A DNA stretch of 64,000 nucleotides from Caulobacteraceae bacterium (GCA_947441065.1 CANESI010000006.1:29253-93252), one strand, 5' to 3'. Positions 8,547-18,042 are shown, counted from the stretch's first letter. Made by a program: numbers and translations. Notes: generated from the sequence alone by a model not told the origin.

Positions 8547-9485
8547 CTACCCCGCCTTCAAAAGCTGCTCAGTCTCGGCCGCATTCTGGGCGACCCAGTC
8601 GACAAAGGTCTTGATCCGGTAATTTTCTTTCATGTCGCGCCGGCAGATGAGCCCCCATTCGCCGGGGCAAATGGCCTTGTGCGCGACGGGCCGCACCAGA
8701 CGGCCAGAGGCGAGATCTTGGGTCACGAAGGGGCCGTTGACGAGGGCGATGGCCTCATTGTCCAAGGCCAGTTCCAGCGCGACCGCCAAAGTATCGACGA
8801 CCATAAACTGCGATTCAGGATTAAAGGCGACGCCGGCCGATTCAAACCAGGTGTGCCAGTTCTGCACCTCGGTATTGATGGTCACCAAAGGCCGCTTGAG
8901 CAGGTCAGCGACCTTGGGATTTGGCCCCAACTGCGCGGCCATTTGAGGGCTGCAGACGGGATAGAGGCCATATTCAAACAGTGGCGTCCAATGGAAATGC
9001 CGAGGGTCGGGTACCGTCTCGCAATAGACGAGGCCCACATCGGCATGGACATCATCAAATTCCCACTCGACCGCGCAGGTACTGAGGATCAGCTTAATAT
9101 CGGAATGGTCCTGCAAAAATTGCGGCGCGCGCTTGGCCAGCCAACGGATCGACGCCGTCACATAGGTCTGGACCCGCAAGGGCTTGTCGATCGAATGGCG
9201 CCGAGCGGCCTCGACCCCAGCAATGAGAGATTCAAACGCCGCTCGAACATAGGGATAGAGGGCGCGGCCCTCCTCGGTCGAAACGATCCGGCGGCCCTCC
9301 TGCACGAACAGGGTCACGCCAAGGGCCTCTTCGATCAGTTGGACCTGATGGCTGACCGCAGGGTGGGTCAGGCAAAGCTCTTCGGCCGCCTCGCGGATGC
9401 TTTGGTGGCGGGTGGCCGCCTCAAAGCCGCGCAGGGACTTGAGCGGTGGCAGCTTTCGAAGATCAAATTTGCTTTGCACGCCCAA
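8547..9485 (-). CDS. LysR-family regulator, GcvA-like
   Basis: RKLPPLKSLRGFEAATRHQSIREAAEELCLTHPAVSHQVQLIEEALGVTLFVQEGRRIVSTEEGRAL. Confidence 0.92.
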   Translation of the reverse strand: MGVQSKFDLRKLPPLKSLRGFEAATRHQSIREAAEELCLTHPAVSHQVQLIEEALGVTLFVQEGRRIVSTEEGRALYPYVRAAFESLIAGVEAARRHSIDKPLRVQTYVTASIRWLAKRAPQFLQDHSDIKLILSTCAVEWEFDDVHADVGLVYCETVPDPRHFHWTPLFEYGLYPVCSPQMAAQLGPNPKVADLLKRPLVTINTEVQNWHTWFESAGVAFNPESQFMVVDTLAVALELALDNEAIALVNGPFVTQDLASGRLVRPVAHKAICPGEWGLICRRDMKENYRIKTFVDWVAQNAAETEQLLKAG

Positions 9486-9570
9486 TTACCGCTGTCTGGC
9501 TGGTTCAGAGACCGCAAGCTTACCAGCAGATTGGACGATTGGTAGAAAAAATTGACCGGTTGGGCGAAGC

Positions 9571-11193
9571 TTACTGGACCCGGTCCTCAAGCACCATCGC
9601 CGCACCCTTTTCGGCCACCATGACGGTCGGGGCATTGGTATTGCCGGATGTCACGGTCGGGAAGATCGAGGCATCAATGACCCTAAGGCCCTTGATCCCA
9701 TGGACCCTAAGCCTTGCATCGACCACCGACAGGGTTGGATCAGCGCCCATCATGCAGGTGCCGACCGGATGATAGACCGTATCGGCGCGCTGGCGAAAAT
9801 CCTCCAGCAGCTCTTCATCGGTCTGAAGATGAGCGCCGGGCACCAGTTCCTCGGTGATAATATCGGCCAAGGGCTTGGTAGATGCGACGGTGCGCAGGAG
9901 CCGATTGCCGACCATGGCCTCTTGGATGTCCTTGTCCGTGGACAGATAGTTGGGCTGGATCGAGGGATAGGCCAAGGGGTCGGCAGAGACGATCTTCAAT
10001 GATCCCCGGCTCGTCGGCTTGCAGGCATTGAACGACAGAAGAAAGGCCGAGAACGGGTCCGGGTTCATCAGCTTGCGCTCAGACAGGGGCGTCTTGGTAT
10101 AGCTGACCGGGCTGAAATAGAGCTGAAGATTGGGAAAGGGCTGGTCAGGGTCACTGCGCACAAAGCCGCCGCCCTGATTAACGCTCATCGACAGGGGGCC
10201 GCCCCGGTTCCACAGATAGTGAATGCCCGCCTTGACCTTGCCCAGCAGAGGGCCGAGCTCGTCATTCAAGGTCGGGCGGCGAGATCTATAGAAATAGGAG
10301 ACCGCCAGATGGTCTTGCATATTGCGCCCCACGGCGGGGGCATTCAGAACGGGTGAGATGCCCAAGGAGGCTAGGTGCGCCGCCTCGCCAATGCCGGACA
10401 GTTGCAGCAATTGCGGCGAATTGATCGCGCCGCCGCAGAGGATCACCTCGCGCCGCGCCTTGACCTGCACCGTCTGGCCGCCGCGCCGATATTCCACGCC
10501 CGTGGCCTGCTGGCCCTCAAACAGGATGCGCGTAACCTGAGCCTTGGTACGCAGGGCGACATTGGAGCGCTTCAAGGCAGGCCGCAGGAACGCGTTGGCG
10601 CTGGAGGCGCGCAGGCCCTTGTCGGTATTGATCTGATAGATGCCAACACCCTCTGGCGAGGGGCCGTTGAAATCATCCGTATGGGCAAAGCCTAGCGCCT
10701 CGCCGGTCTTGATGAAGTCTTGGCAAAGGGGATGGGCGCGGCGGGTGATGTCGGTGACATGGATCGGTCCGCCCGCGCCATGATAGGGGCTGGCCCCATG
10801 GTCATGGTCTTCGGACTTGCGGAAAAAGGGCAGGACCTCGTCCCAGCCCCAGCCGGGATTGCCCATGGCTTGCCACTGATCAAAGTCATGCGGCTGGCCC
10901 CTGACATAGACCATGGCATTGATCGAGCCCGACCCGCCGATGACCTTGCCGCGCGGCCAATAGCTGATGCGGCCACCCAGATTGGGTTCGGCTTCGGTGT
11001 CATACATCCAGTTGATCGACCGGTCGAAGAAGGTCCGGCCATAGCCGATGGGCAGTTGAATCCAGACCGTCCGGTCCGACCCGCCCGCTTCGAGCACCAG
11101 TACGGTGGACTTGCCGTCCGCAGACAGACGATTGGCCACGACACTGCCCGCCGTGCCAGCGCCGACGATCACATAATCAAAACTGTCCATCAC
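9571..11193 (-). CDS. GMC-family FAD oxidoreductase (choline/alcohol dehydrogenase-like)
   Basis: DYVIVGAGTAGSVVANRLSADG; WPRGKVIGGSGSINAMVYVRG; C-terminal VYHPVGTCMMG...ASIFPTVTSGNTNAPTVMVAEKGAAM. Confidence 0.93.
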   Translation of the reverse strand: MMDSFDYVIVGAGTAGSVVANRLSADGKSTVLVLEAGGSDRTVWIQLPIGYGRTFFDRSINWMYDTEAEPNLGGRISYWPRGKVIGGSGSINAMVYVRGQPHDFDQWQAMGNPGWGWDEVLPFFRKSEDHDHGASPYHGAGGPIHVTDITRRAHPLCQDFIKTGEALGFAHTDDFNGPSPEGVGIYQINTDKGLRASSANAFLRPALKRSNVALRTKAQVTRILFEGQQATGVEYRRGGQTVQVKARREVILCGGAINSPQLLQLSGIGEAAHLASLGISPVLNAPAVGRNMQDHLAVSYFYRSRRPTLNDELGPLLGKVKAGIHYLWNRGGPLSMSVNQGGGFVRSDPDQPFPNLQLYFSPVSYTKTPLSERKLMNPDPFSAFLLSFNACKPTSRGSLKIVSADPLAYPSIQPNYLSTDKDIQEAMVGNRLLRTVASTKPLADIITEELVPGAHLQTDEELLEDFRQRADTVYHPVGTCMMGADPTLSVVDARLRVHGIKGLRVIDASIFPTVTSGNTNAPTVMVAEKGAAMVLEDRVQ

Positions 11194-12377
11194 AAGACCG
11201 GATGCTGAGTCATTTCGAGGTGCAGCATCGAACCATTATAGGGATTGGCCTCAGCCACCGCCTCGTTCAGTTCGACCCCCAAGCCCGGTTCGGATGAGGG
11301 GATCACGAAGCCCTCTTCCCACTGCACCGGCTTCATCAGGATCTCGCTATGGAAGCCGCCCCAGGTCTCGATGCTTTCCAAGATCAGGAAGTTGGGCGAA
11401 CAGGCCCCGATCTGGATATTGGCCGCCCCGACCACCGGCCCGCAATAGAGGTGCGGCGCGATCTGGGCGTGATAGACCTCGGCCATACCGGCGATCTTTT
11501 TGGCCTCCAAAATGCCCCCGACACGGCCGAGATTCGTCTGAAGGATCGAGGCGGCACCGGCCTGCAACAGGCGGTGGAAGTCATATTTGGTGCTGAGCCG
11601 CTCGCCCGTCGCGATGGGGATCGAGGTCGCGCGCGCCACCTTGGCCATCTCGTCCGGCGCATCGGGCGGCACGGGCTCTTCCAGCCAGAGGGGATCAGAG
11701 GCCTCCAGCCGCTTGGCCAAGCGAATGGCGCTGGAGGCGGTCATCTGGCCATGGGTGCCGAAAAGTAAGTCTGCTTTTGTGCCGACGGCCTCGCGCAGTT
11801 GATTGGCGAACCGCTCGGACAGGTCCAGCGCCTCCAGCGACAGTTGGCGACCATCAAAGGCGGTATAGGGACCTGCCGGATCGAATTTCAGGGCCGTAAA
11901 GCCCATATCGAGATATTCCGCCGCCCGTTCTGCCGCCAGATCGGGGTCGTGATAGACGTCGGTCTTATCGCCGGGACGCGGATAGATATAGGTGTAGGAG
12001 CGAAGGCGCTGATGGACCTGACCACCGAGCAGCTTATAGATCGGCTTGTCAGCCTCCTTGCCGATAATGTCCCAGCAGGCCATCTCCAGGGCGCTGAGCA
12101 CCCCCATCAAGGATAGGTCCGAGTGCTGGGTAAAGCCGCTGGAATAGACCCGCCGCCACATGACCTCAATATCGTGCGGGTCCTGACCGCGCACATAACG
12201 GTCAAAGACGTCCTCGATCATCTTGGCCACCAGATGCGGGCTGAAGGGCACGCAATAGGCCTCGCCAATGCCTGAGACATTGCTGTCCGTGGTCAGTTTG
12301 ACGAACACAAAATAGCGCCCGCCGAAATGGGGCGGAGGATTGCCGACCACAAAGGTCTTGATATCGGTCAGTTTCAT
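11190..12377 (-). CDS. Enolase-superfamily protein (mandelate racemase / muconate lactonizing enzyme family)
   Basis: GVLSALEMACWDIIGKEADKPIYKLLGG; DPLWLEEPVPPD; IPIATGERL. ATGA overlap with the GMC gene. Confidence 0.9.
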   Translation of the reverse strand: MKLTDIKTFVVGNPPPHFGGRYFVFVKLTTDSNVSGIGEAYCVPFSPHLVAKMIEDVFDRYVRGQDPHDIEVMWRRVYSSGFTQHSDLSLMGVLSALEMACWDIIGKEADKPIYKLLGGQVHQRLRSYTYIYPRPGDKTDVYHDPDLAAERAAEYLDMGFTALKFDPAGPYTAFDGRQLSLEALDLSERFANQLREAVGTKADLLFGTHGQMTASSAIRLAKRLEASDPLWLEEPVPPDAPDEMAKVARATSIPIATGERLSTKYDFHRLLQAGAASILQTNLGRVGGILEAKKIAGMAEVYHAQIAPHLYCGPVVGAANIQIGACSPNFLILESIETWGGFHSEILMKPVQWEEGFVIPSSEPGLGVELNEAVAEANPYNGSMLHLEMTQHPVL

Positions 12378-12388
12378 GGACCCGCGCC

Positions 12389-13819
12389 TTATGCGTAAAA
12401 GCCGTTGACGGACTTATATTCGATAAAGTCATGCAGGCCGAATTCGCCCCACTCGCGGCCATTGCCAGACTGTTTGAAGCCGCCAAAGGGCGAGCAATAG
12501 TCTTGGCCTGCGCCATTCAGATGGACGCTGCCCGCCCGGATGCGGCGCGCGACATAGCGGGCCTTGTCCTTGTCGGCGCACTGGACATAGGCGGCGAGGC
12601 CGTAGGGGGTGTCATTGGCGATGGCGATGGCCTCGTCCACATCGGCAAAGGGGATCAGACACAGGACCGGGCCAAAGACCTCTTCGCGGGCAATGGTCAT
12701 CTGGTTGGTCACATCGGCAAAGATGGTCGGCTTGACATAGTAGCCGCGCTCGAACCCGGCGGGCTTGCCCACCCCGCCTGCGATGACCCGCGCCCCCTCG
12801 TCGATACCGACCTGAATCAGGTGCTGGATCTTGTCGAACTGAACCTTGCTGACCACGGGACCCAGATGGGGGCCAGGCTGGGTGGGATCGCCGAGGGTCA
12901 CGGTCGCCGCGACCTTGGCGGCGATCTCGACGACACGCTCATAGACCGAGGCCTCGACCAGCATCCGGGTCGGGGCGTTGCAGGACTGGCCGCTATTGTT
13001 GAAACAGTGACGAACGCCGCGCTCGACCGCTGCCTCAAGGTCGCTATCGGCAAAGACGATGTTGGGAGACTTGCCGCCCAGCTCCTGCGACACCCGCTTG
13101 ACCGTATCGGCGGCAGACTTGGCGACCATGATCCCGGCCTTGGTCGAGCCGGTGAAGGAGACCATATCGACCTCAGGATGGCTGGTCAGGGCGTTGCCGA
13201 CCGAGGCCCCCGTTCCGTGAACCATGTTGAACACGCCAGCGGGGAAGCCTGCCTCATCGATAAACTCGGCAAAGAGCTGGGCTGACAGGGGCGAGACCTC
13301 ACTGGGCTTAAGCACGATGGTGCAACCAGCGGTCAGGGCCGGGCCAATCTTGGCGGCCAACTGATTGATCGGCCAGTTCCACGGCGTGATCAGGACGCAG
13401 ACCCCGACCGGCTCCAGGATCAGATTTGCGCTCGAGCCCATCTTACGTTCCCAATCCAGCGCGTCAGCGGCTTGCAAGGTCGCATCCAGATGGCCGGGAC
13501 CGCAGGCGGCTTGACTACTATGCGACAGATCAAAGGGAGCCCCCATCTCGGTCGTGATGGCCTTGACCATCTCGTCATAGCGCCGCTCGAAGATGGCGAT
13601 CAGCTTTTGGACCAGCACCTTGCGCTCGGCATAGGTCGTCAGGCCAAACTCGACAAAGGCCCGGCGCGCGGCCATGACCGCCAGATCCACATCGTCGGCC
13701 TCGCAGATGGCGATCTCGGCAACTGTGTCTTCGGTTGCGGGATTGATCACGTCCATCCGGGCCTTGCCGTTGACCGGCAACACCCAGCGACCGTCAATAT
13801 AGGATTTCAGAAGGGTCAT
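12389..13819 (-). CDS. Aldehyde dehydrogenase
   Basis: LITPWNWPINQLAAKIGPALTAGCTIVLKPSE, VSQELGGKSPNIVFAD, FNNSGQSCNAPTRM. Confidence 0.93.
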   Translation of the reverse strand: MTLLKSYIDGRWVLPVNGKARMDVINPATEDTVAEIAICEADDVDLAVMAARRAFVEFGLTTYAERKVLVQKLIAIFERRYDEMVKAITTEMGAPFDLSHSSQAACGPGHLDATLQAADALDWERKMGSSANLILEPVGVCVLITPWNWPINQLAAKIGPALTAGCTIVLKPSEVSPLSAQLFAEFIDEAGFPAGVFNMVHGTGASVGNALTSHPEVDMVSFTGSTKAGIMVAKSAADTVKRVSQELGGKSPNIVFADSDLEAAVERGVRHCFNNSGQSCNAPTRMLVEASVYERVVEIAAKVAATVTLGDPTQPGPHLGPVVSKVQFDKIQHLIQVGIDEGARVIAGGVGKPAGFERGYYVKPTIFADVTNQMTIAREEVFGPVLCLIPFADVDEAIAIANDTPYGLAAYVQCADKDKARYVARRIRAGSVHLNGAGQDYCSPFGGFKQSGNGREWGEFGLHDFIEYKSVNGFYA

Positions 13820-14111
13820 AGTCGGTCCTTTAGATCAGCCGCATCTGTGCCGTTGAACAGAGGCAGCGACGATAGGCCAGAGCCGATCTCAAGCCACGGC
13901 GCAATTGGATGCCAGATCATAACATTTTTCGATGCAGCGCTATCTTGCGAGATAGAAGCGCCGATTATGGGCTCAAATAGGTCGAAGTCTCTGAATTATC
14001 GATCTTTCCGCCCGATATGACAAAGCCCCCATTGACTGGCATAAGACGAAGCACTTGAACGGCTCTAGGGCCTGCTTGGCAGGCTCAACGCCCTAGACAT
14101 AGAGGTTCCGG

Positions 14112-15425
14112 ATGACGCGTCCCTTCCTGCCCCTGGCCATCATCCTGTCCCTTGCCTCATCGGCAGTGTTCGCGGCCTCGCCGCCCAGTCGTCCGGGCGT
14201 GGACGCGCCAGAACTGGCCGCCCTTGGGACCCACGCGGTCGGATATAAGAGCCTGACCCTGATCGAGCCGCAGCAGGTCAATCTGGAACTGTTTGACCCC
14301 AAGACCGGTGCCATTCCCAAGACCGATCGCACCTTACGGATCGACATCTGGTATCCAGCGACGACCTCAAAACGCGCCAAGCCCATCACCTATAGCTCTG
14401 AATTTCGCGGCGAACCGCCCCGCCCCGCCGCCGCCTTCACCGTTCCCGGCCTCGCGATAAAGAACGCCAAGCCGGAAGGCTCGGGCCATCCTCTGGTGAT
14501 TGTCTCGCACGGCTATAGCAATACGCCCATTGGTATGACTTGGCTGACCGAGAACCTCGCCTCCAAGGGCTATGTCGTCGCGGCCATCTATCATCAAGAC
14601 CCTGATCCGGACCGGTCCAGCGCCGTGGTCCGGTCCGCGCCGTTCCTGCGTCGTCCGCTCGATATTGGCTTTGTGGCCCGCACGCTTCCGGCCCTGCTTG
14701 GCGAACAGATCGATCCGACCAAGGTTGCCCTGATCGGCTATTCGATGGGCGGCTATGGCGTAGTGACGGCAGGGGGCGCATCGCTCGATGCCAATGGGCC
14801 AACCATTCGCTTTGGCGGCGGCCCTGGCCTAGAGGTGGCCAAGATCGCCAAAGGGGGTCCCGATGAGGCCTTGAGCAAGGTCGCGGGCGTCAAGGCCATC
14901 GTGGCCATGGCCCCAGCCGGAGGCTCGATGGGGGCTTGGAACGCCGAGGGTCTGGCCAATATCAAGGCCCCCATGCTGCTTATCGCGGGTGATCATGATC
15001 AGACGGTGGACTATAAAACCGGTGCCAAGGCCATCTTTGGCGGCGCGGTCAATTCGGACCGCTATCTCTTGACCTTCCGTGAGGCGGGCCACTCGGTCGG
15101 GCTCGGTCCGGTGCCCGAAGAGATGATAGGCCAGCTTTGGGATCAGGACTGGTTTGCCGACCCGATCTGGCGGACCGACCGGATCAACGCCATTAATCTG
15201 CACTTCATTACGGCCTTCTTGAACAGGGCTTTGAACGGCAAGAGCGACCTCGACAGCTACCTCAATGTCGCGACCATCGCGTCCGATGATGGGGTCTGGG
15301 CCTATGATCCAAAGGCACCCTATGGGGCCTATAGTACCGCCACAAACGGGGTCACGGTCTGGAAGGGATTCCAACGCCGCCATGCCCGTGGACTCGAGCT
15401 TCGCCACGCCGCACCGATGCCGTAA
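14112..15425 (+). CDS. Secreted alpha/beta hydrolase (dienelactone hydrolase-like)
   Basis: N-terminal signal peptide MTRPFLPLAIILSLASSAVFAA; GYSMGGYGVV nucleophile elbow; LIAGDHDQTV. Confidence 0.8.
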   Translation: MTRPFLPLAIILSLASSAVFAASPPSRPGVDAPELAALGTHAVGYKSLTLIEPQQVNLELFDPKTGAIPKTDRTLRIDIWYPATTSKRAKPITYSSEFRGEPPRPAAAFTVPGLAIKNAKPEGSGHPLVIVSHGYSNTPIGMTWLTENLASKGYVVAAIYHQDPDPDRSSAVVRSAPFLRRPLDIGFVARTLPALLGEQIDPTKVALIGYSMGGYGVVTAGGASLDANGPTIRFGGGPGLEVAKIAKGGPDEALSKVAGVKAIVAMAPAGGSMGAWNAEGLANIKAPMLLIAGDHDQTVDYKTGAKAIFGGAVNSDRYLLTFREAGHSVGLGPVPEEMIGQLWDQDWFADPIWRTDRINAINLHFITAFLNRALNGKSDLDSYLNVATIASDDGVWAYDPKAPYGAYSTATNGVTVWKGFQRRHARGLELRHAAPMP

Positions 15426-15644
15426 GGTCAATGATTCGAGGGGCGAATCAGGTCAAGAGCGATTTCCCTTGCTAATTGAGCAGTTAGGTGAGACCCTCCG
15501 ACTGTCGAATATCGAAATGGTTCGGTTGCTCTCCTCTGCTCGATCTGGATCGAGCGCCGGACTTGAACTCCTGACCCCCGCCGAATTCTGATCGTGGCCG
15601 CAAACTTTGCCGCTACGTCACTCTATGCCGTAAAGGTTTCTATT

Positions 15645-15854
15645 ATGTCCATCGGGACCGTGAAGTGGTTTAACAGCCAAAAGGGCTTCGGCTTTATCCA
15701 ACCTAACGACGGCGGCAACGACGTTTTCGTGCACATTTCGGCCGTTGAACGCGCTGGCTTGGGTACGCTGAACGAAGGCCAAAGCATCAGCTACGTCCTC
15801 GAAAAGGATCAGCGTAGCGGCAAGATGTCTGCTGGCCAGCTGCAAGCTGTCTAA
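15645..15854 (+). CDS. cspA: Cold-shock domain protein
   Basis: [46 protein letters not shown]; start at 15645 rather than the track start at 15594. Confidence 0.95.
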   Translation: MSIGTVKWFNSQKGFGFIQPNDGGNDVFVHISAVERAGLGTLNEGQSISYVLEKDQRSGKMSAGQLQAV

Positions 15855-15910
15855 AGCCATAACTGGCCGCGACTGACTTCGGTCTGGCGCGTTCGGTTCT
15901 GACGAAATTC

Positions 15911-15942
15911 TTAGGCCGGTTGGCGAAAGCTAACCGGCCTAA
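15911..15942 (+). terminator. Strong hairpin, 14-bp stem with GAAA tetraloop downstream of the cold-shock gene
   Basis: TTAGGCCGGTTGGC-GAAA-GCTAACCGGCCTAA (one G-T pair); only a weak T-rich tail follows. Confidence 0.75.
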
Positions 15943-15964
15943 GTCTTGTCTGGGGCCTAGATCA

Positions 15965-16819
15965 TCAGGCCTTGCGGGTTAGGTGATGCAGCACAATGCC
16001 GCTGGTGGTCGCCACATTCAGCGAGTCAAAGCCCCCGGCCATGGTCAGGCGCACAGTCTGTGTCCGCGCCAGTACCGAGGCCGACAGTCCCGGTCCCTCG
16101 GCTCCAAACAGCACCGCGCAACGCGCAGGACGCGGGCAGTCAGCCAGTTCTCCCTGCCCCGATGGGCTAAGAGACAGGGTCTCAAAGCCTTGGGCCGCGA
16201 ACAGCTCTACCATATCGACCCCTGGCGCGAGCTGGACAAACGGTACAAGCAGGCCCCCGCCGACCGACACCCGAATGGCCTTGCGATAGAGCGGGTCACA
16301 GCAGTCACTGTCGAGCACCACCGCATCAACGCCAAAGGCCGCCGCATTACGGAAAATCCCGCCGACATTGTCATGGTTCGATAGGCCGCTTAAGCCCACC
16401 ACCAAGGCACCGGGTCTCAAACCCGCCAACAGGGCCGCGCCATCGGTGAGACCAGAGCGGCGGCCAAGGCCCAATATGCCGCGATGGATCGGAAAGCCGA
16501 CGATCTGATCCATGACCGCTTGGGCGGCCTGATAGACCGGCAACTCATCGGGCAAGTCTGCCAAGAGATCGCTCAGCCGCGCGACTTGGCGTTCCGCCAG
16601 TAGCAGCGACAGCATCTGATGTCGCGGCGTGCGTGCTAGGACACGAACCACCACCTCACCCTCGGCGATGAACAGGCCCTCACGCCCCACCAGATCGCGC
16701 TCCTTGACGGCGCGATAGGCGGCAATACGCGGATCATCTGGATCGGTGATGGGGATGATGTCGGGCAAAGGGGGTCTCAAGGACAGTGATCCTGTCGGCT
16801 TAACCCCTCGCAGCACCAA
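15965..16819 (-). CDS. TrmH/SpoU-family RNA methyltransferase
   Basis: GLSNHDNVGGIFRNAAAFGVDAVVLDSDCCDPLYRKAIRVSVGG; CAVLFGAEGPGLS; SLNVATTSGIVLHH. Confidence 0.92.
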   Translation of the reverse strand: MVLRGVKPTGSLSLRPPLPDIIPITDPDDPRIAAYRAVKERDLVGREGLFIAEGEVVVRVLARTPRHQMLSLLLAERQVARLSDLLADLPDELPVYQAAQAVMDQIVGFPIHRGILGLGRRSGLTDGAALLAGLRPGALVVGLSGLSNHDNVGGIFRNAAAFGVDAVVLDSDCCDPLYRKAIRVSVGGGLLVPFVQLAPGVDMVELFAAQGFETLSLSPSGQGELADCPRPARCAVLFGAEGPGLSASVLARTQTVRLTMAGGFDSLNVATTSGIVLHHLTRKA

Positions 16820-16905
16820 TGCAAAGGGATGGCCGGAGCCTTGGCTTGCCTTGCGTGCCGCATCGCCTTACATGATGACCATCATATGAAGCCCAAAGGC
16901 GGTTC

Positions 16906-17520
16906 GTGCGCTATTCCAGTGACCAGAAACTTCAGACCCGAAACCGGGTTCTCAAGGCCGCTGCGGCCCAGATCCGCACCCATGGCCCGCAAGGGGTCGG
17001 GGTTGCGGCCCTGATGCAGGAGGTCGGCCTGACCCATGGCGGCTTCTATGCCCATTTTGCCTCCAAGGACGCGCTGATTGCGGCCGCCGTCAAAACCATG
17101 TTCGAAGATGCCGCGACCCAAAGACACCGGGCCATTGATGATCGCTCTGGCCCAGCCGCCCTTGGGGCCTTCATTGATAGCTATCTGAGCCCAGACCACC
17201 GCGACCGACCCGACCGGGGCTGTCCCGTCGCCTGCCTGCTGGGTCAGTCCGCCCAACTGCCCGCCCTTGCGCGTCCGGCCTTTGATACGGGCGTACGCGG
17301 CATGGTGCGGCTGATGGCAAGCTATCTGCCGGAAACCACGCCAGACCCAATGGCTCTGGCCTCCTCCCTGATCGCAGAACTGGCCGGAGCCCTGGCCCTT
17401 TCACGCGCCGTCGAGGATGAGGCCCTATCTCTTCGTCTTCTAGAACAGTCCCGCCTTGCCCTGCGCGCCCGCGCAGGCCTTACGATCCCTAAACCCGAAA
17501 GTCCCTATCATGACCACTGA
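16906..17520 (+). CDS. TetR/AcrR-family regulator
   Basis: TRNRVLKAAAAQIRTHGPQGVGVAALMQEVGLTHGGFYAHFASKDALIAAAV; stop overlaps the next start. Confidence 0.9.
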   Translation: MRYSSDQKLQTRNRVLKAAAAQIRTHGPQGVGVAALMQEVGLTHGGFYAHFASKDALIAAAVKTMFEDAATQRHRAIDDRSGPAALGAFIDSYLSPDHRDRPDRGCPVACLLGQSAQLPALARPAFDTGVRGMVRLMASYLPETTPDPMALASSLIAELAGALALSRAVEDEALSLRLLEQSRLALRARAGLTIPKPESPYHDH

Positions 17521-17974
17521 ACCCAAAAGCTTCGCCGAAATGTCCGGCCTAGAGCAGCTGCAAACCGCCTTCCAAAGCGGCGGACCCAGGCGAGGCATCG
17601 GCGCGACACTGGGCTTCACCGCCGTCTCGGTCGAAGAGGGCAAGGTCGTGTTCGGCGGCACCCCAACAGAGGACGTCTATAATCCTATCGGCACGGTCCA
17701 TGGCGGCTATGCGGCAACCATGCTCGATTCCGCGCTCGCCTGCGCCGTTCATTCCAAGCTCAAGCCCGGCCAAGGCTATACGACGCTGGAGCTCAAGGTC
17801 AGCTATCACAAGGCCATGACCGCCAAGACCGGCCCGATCACTGCCGAGGGTATCGTCATCACCATGGGCCGCCGCGCCGCCTTTGCCGAGGGCAAGGTGA
17901 CGGACGCGGCTGGGAACCTCTATGCCAGCGCAACCTCCAGCCTGCTGATTTTCGACCTGCCGACAAAGGCCTAA
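17510..17974 (+). CDS. PaaI-like hotdog-fold thioesterase
   Basis: GTVHGGYAATMLDSALACAVHSKLKPGQGYTTLELKVSYHKAM; ATG at 17510. Confidence 0.9.
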   Translation: MTTEPKSFAEMSGLEQLQTAFQSGGPRRGIGATLGFTAVSVEEGKVVFGGTPTEDVYNPIGTVHGGYAATMLDSALACAVHSKLKPGQGYTTLELKVSYHKAMTAKTGPITAEGIVITMGRRAAFAEGKVTDAAGNLYASATSSLLIFDLPTKA

Positions 17975-18042
17975 GGTCGAGCGCAAAGCTGCTATAGAGA
18001 CGGTCTGACCGTCCCTTACTGCCTGCAGGTATAGCCCGTCCC

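Noticed and set aside
8511-9545. 344-aa plus-strand ORF
   Set aside because: Antisense to a clear LysR gene and starts inside a palindromic repeat.
1-14000. Phage or integrative element as origin of the catabolic island
   Set aside because: No integrase, att-like direct repeats, tRNA target or phage genes seen; no evidence for mobility in the window.
15550-15600. tRNA-like T-arm string (reverse complement GGAGTTCAAGTCC) in the csp leader
   Set aside because: The flanking bases do not form a T-stem and no acceptor or anticodon arms could be found; not a tRNA.
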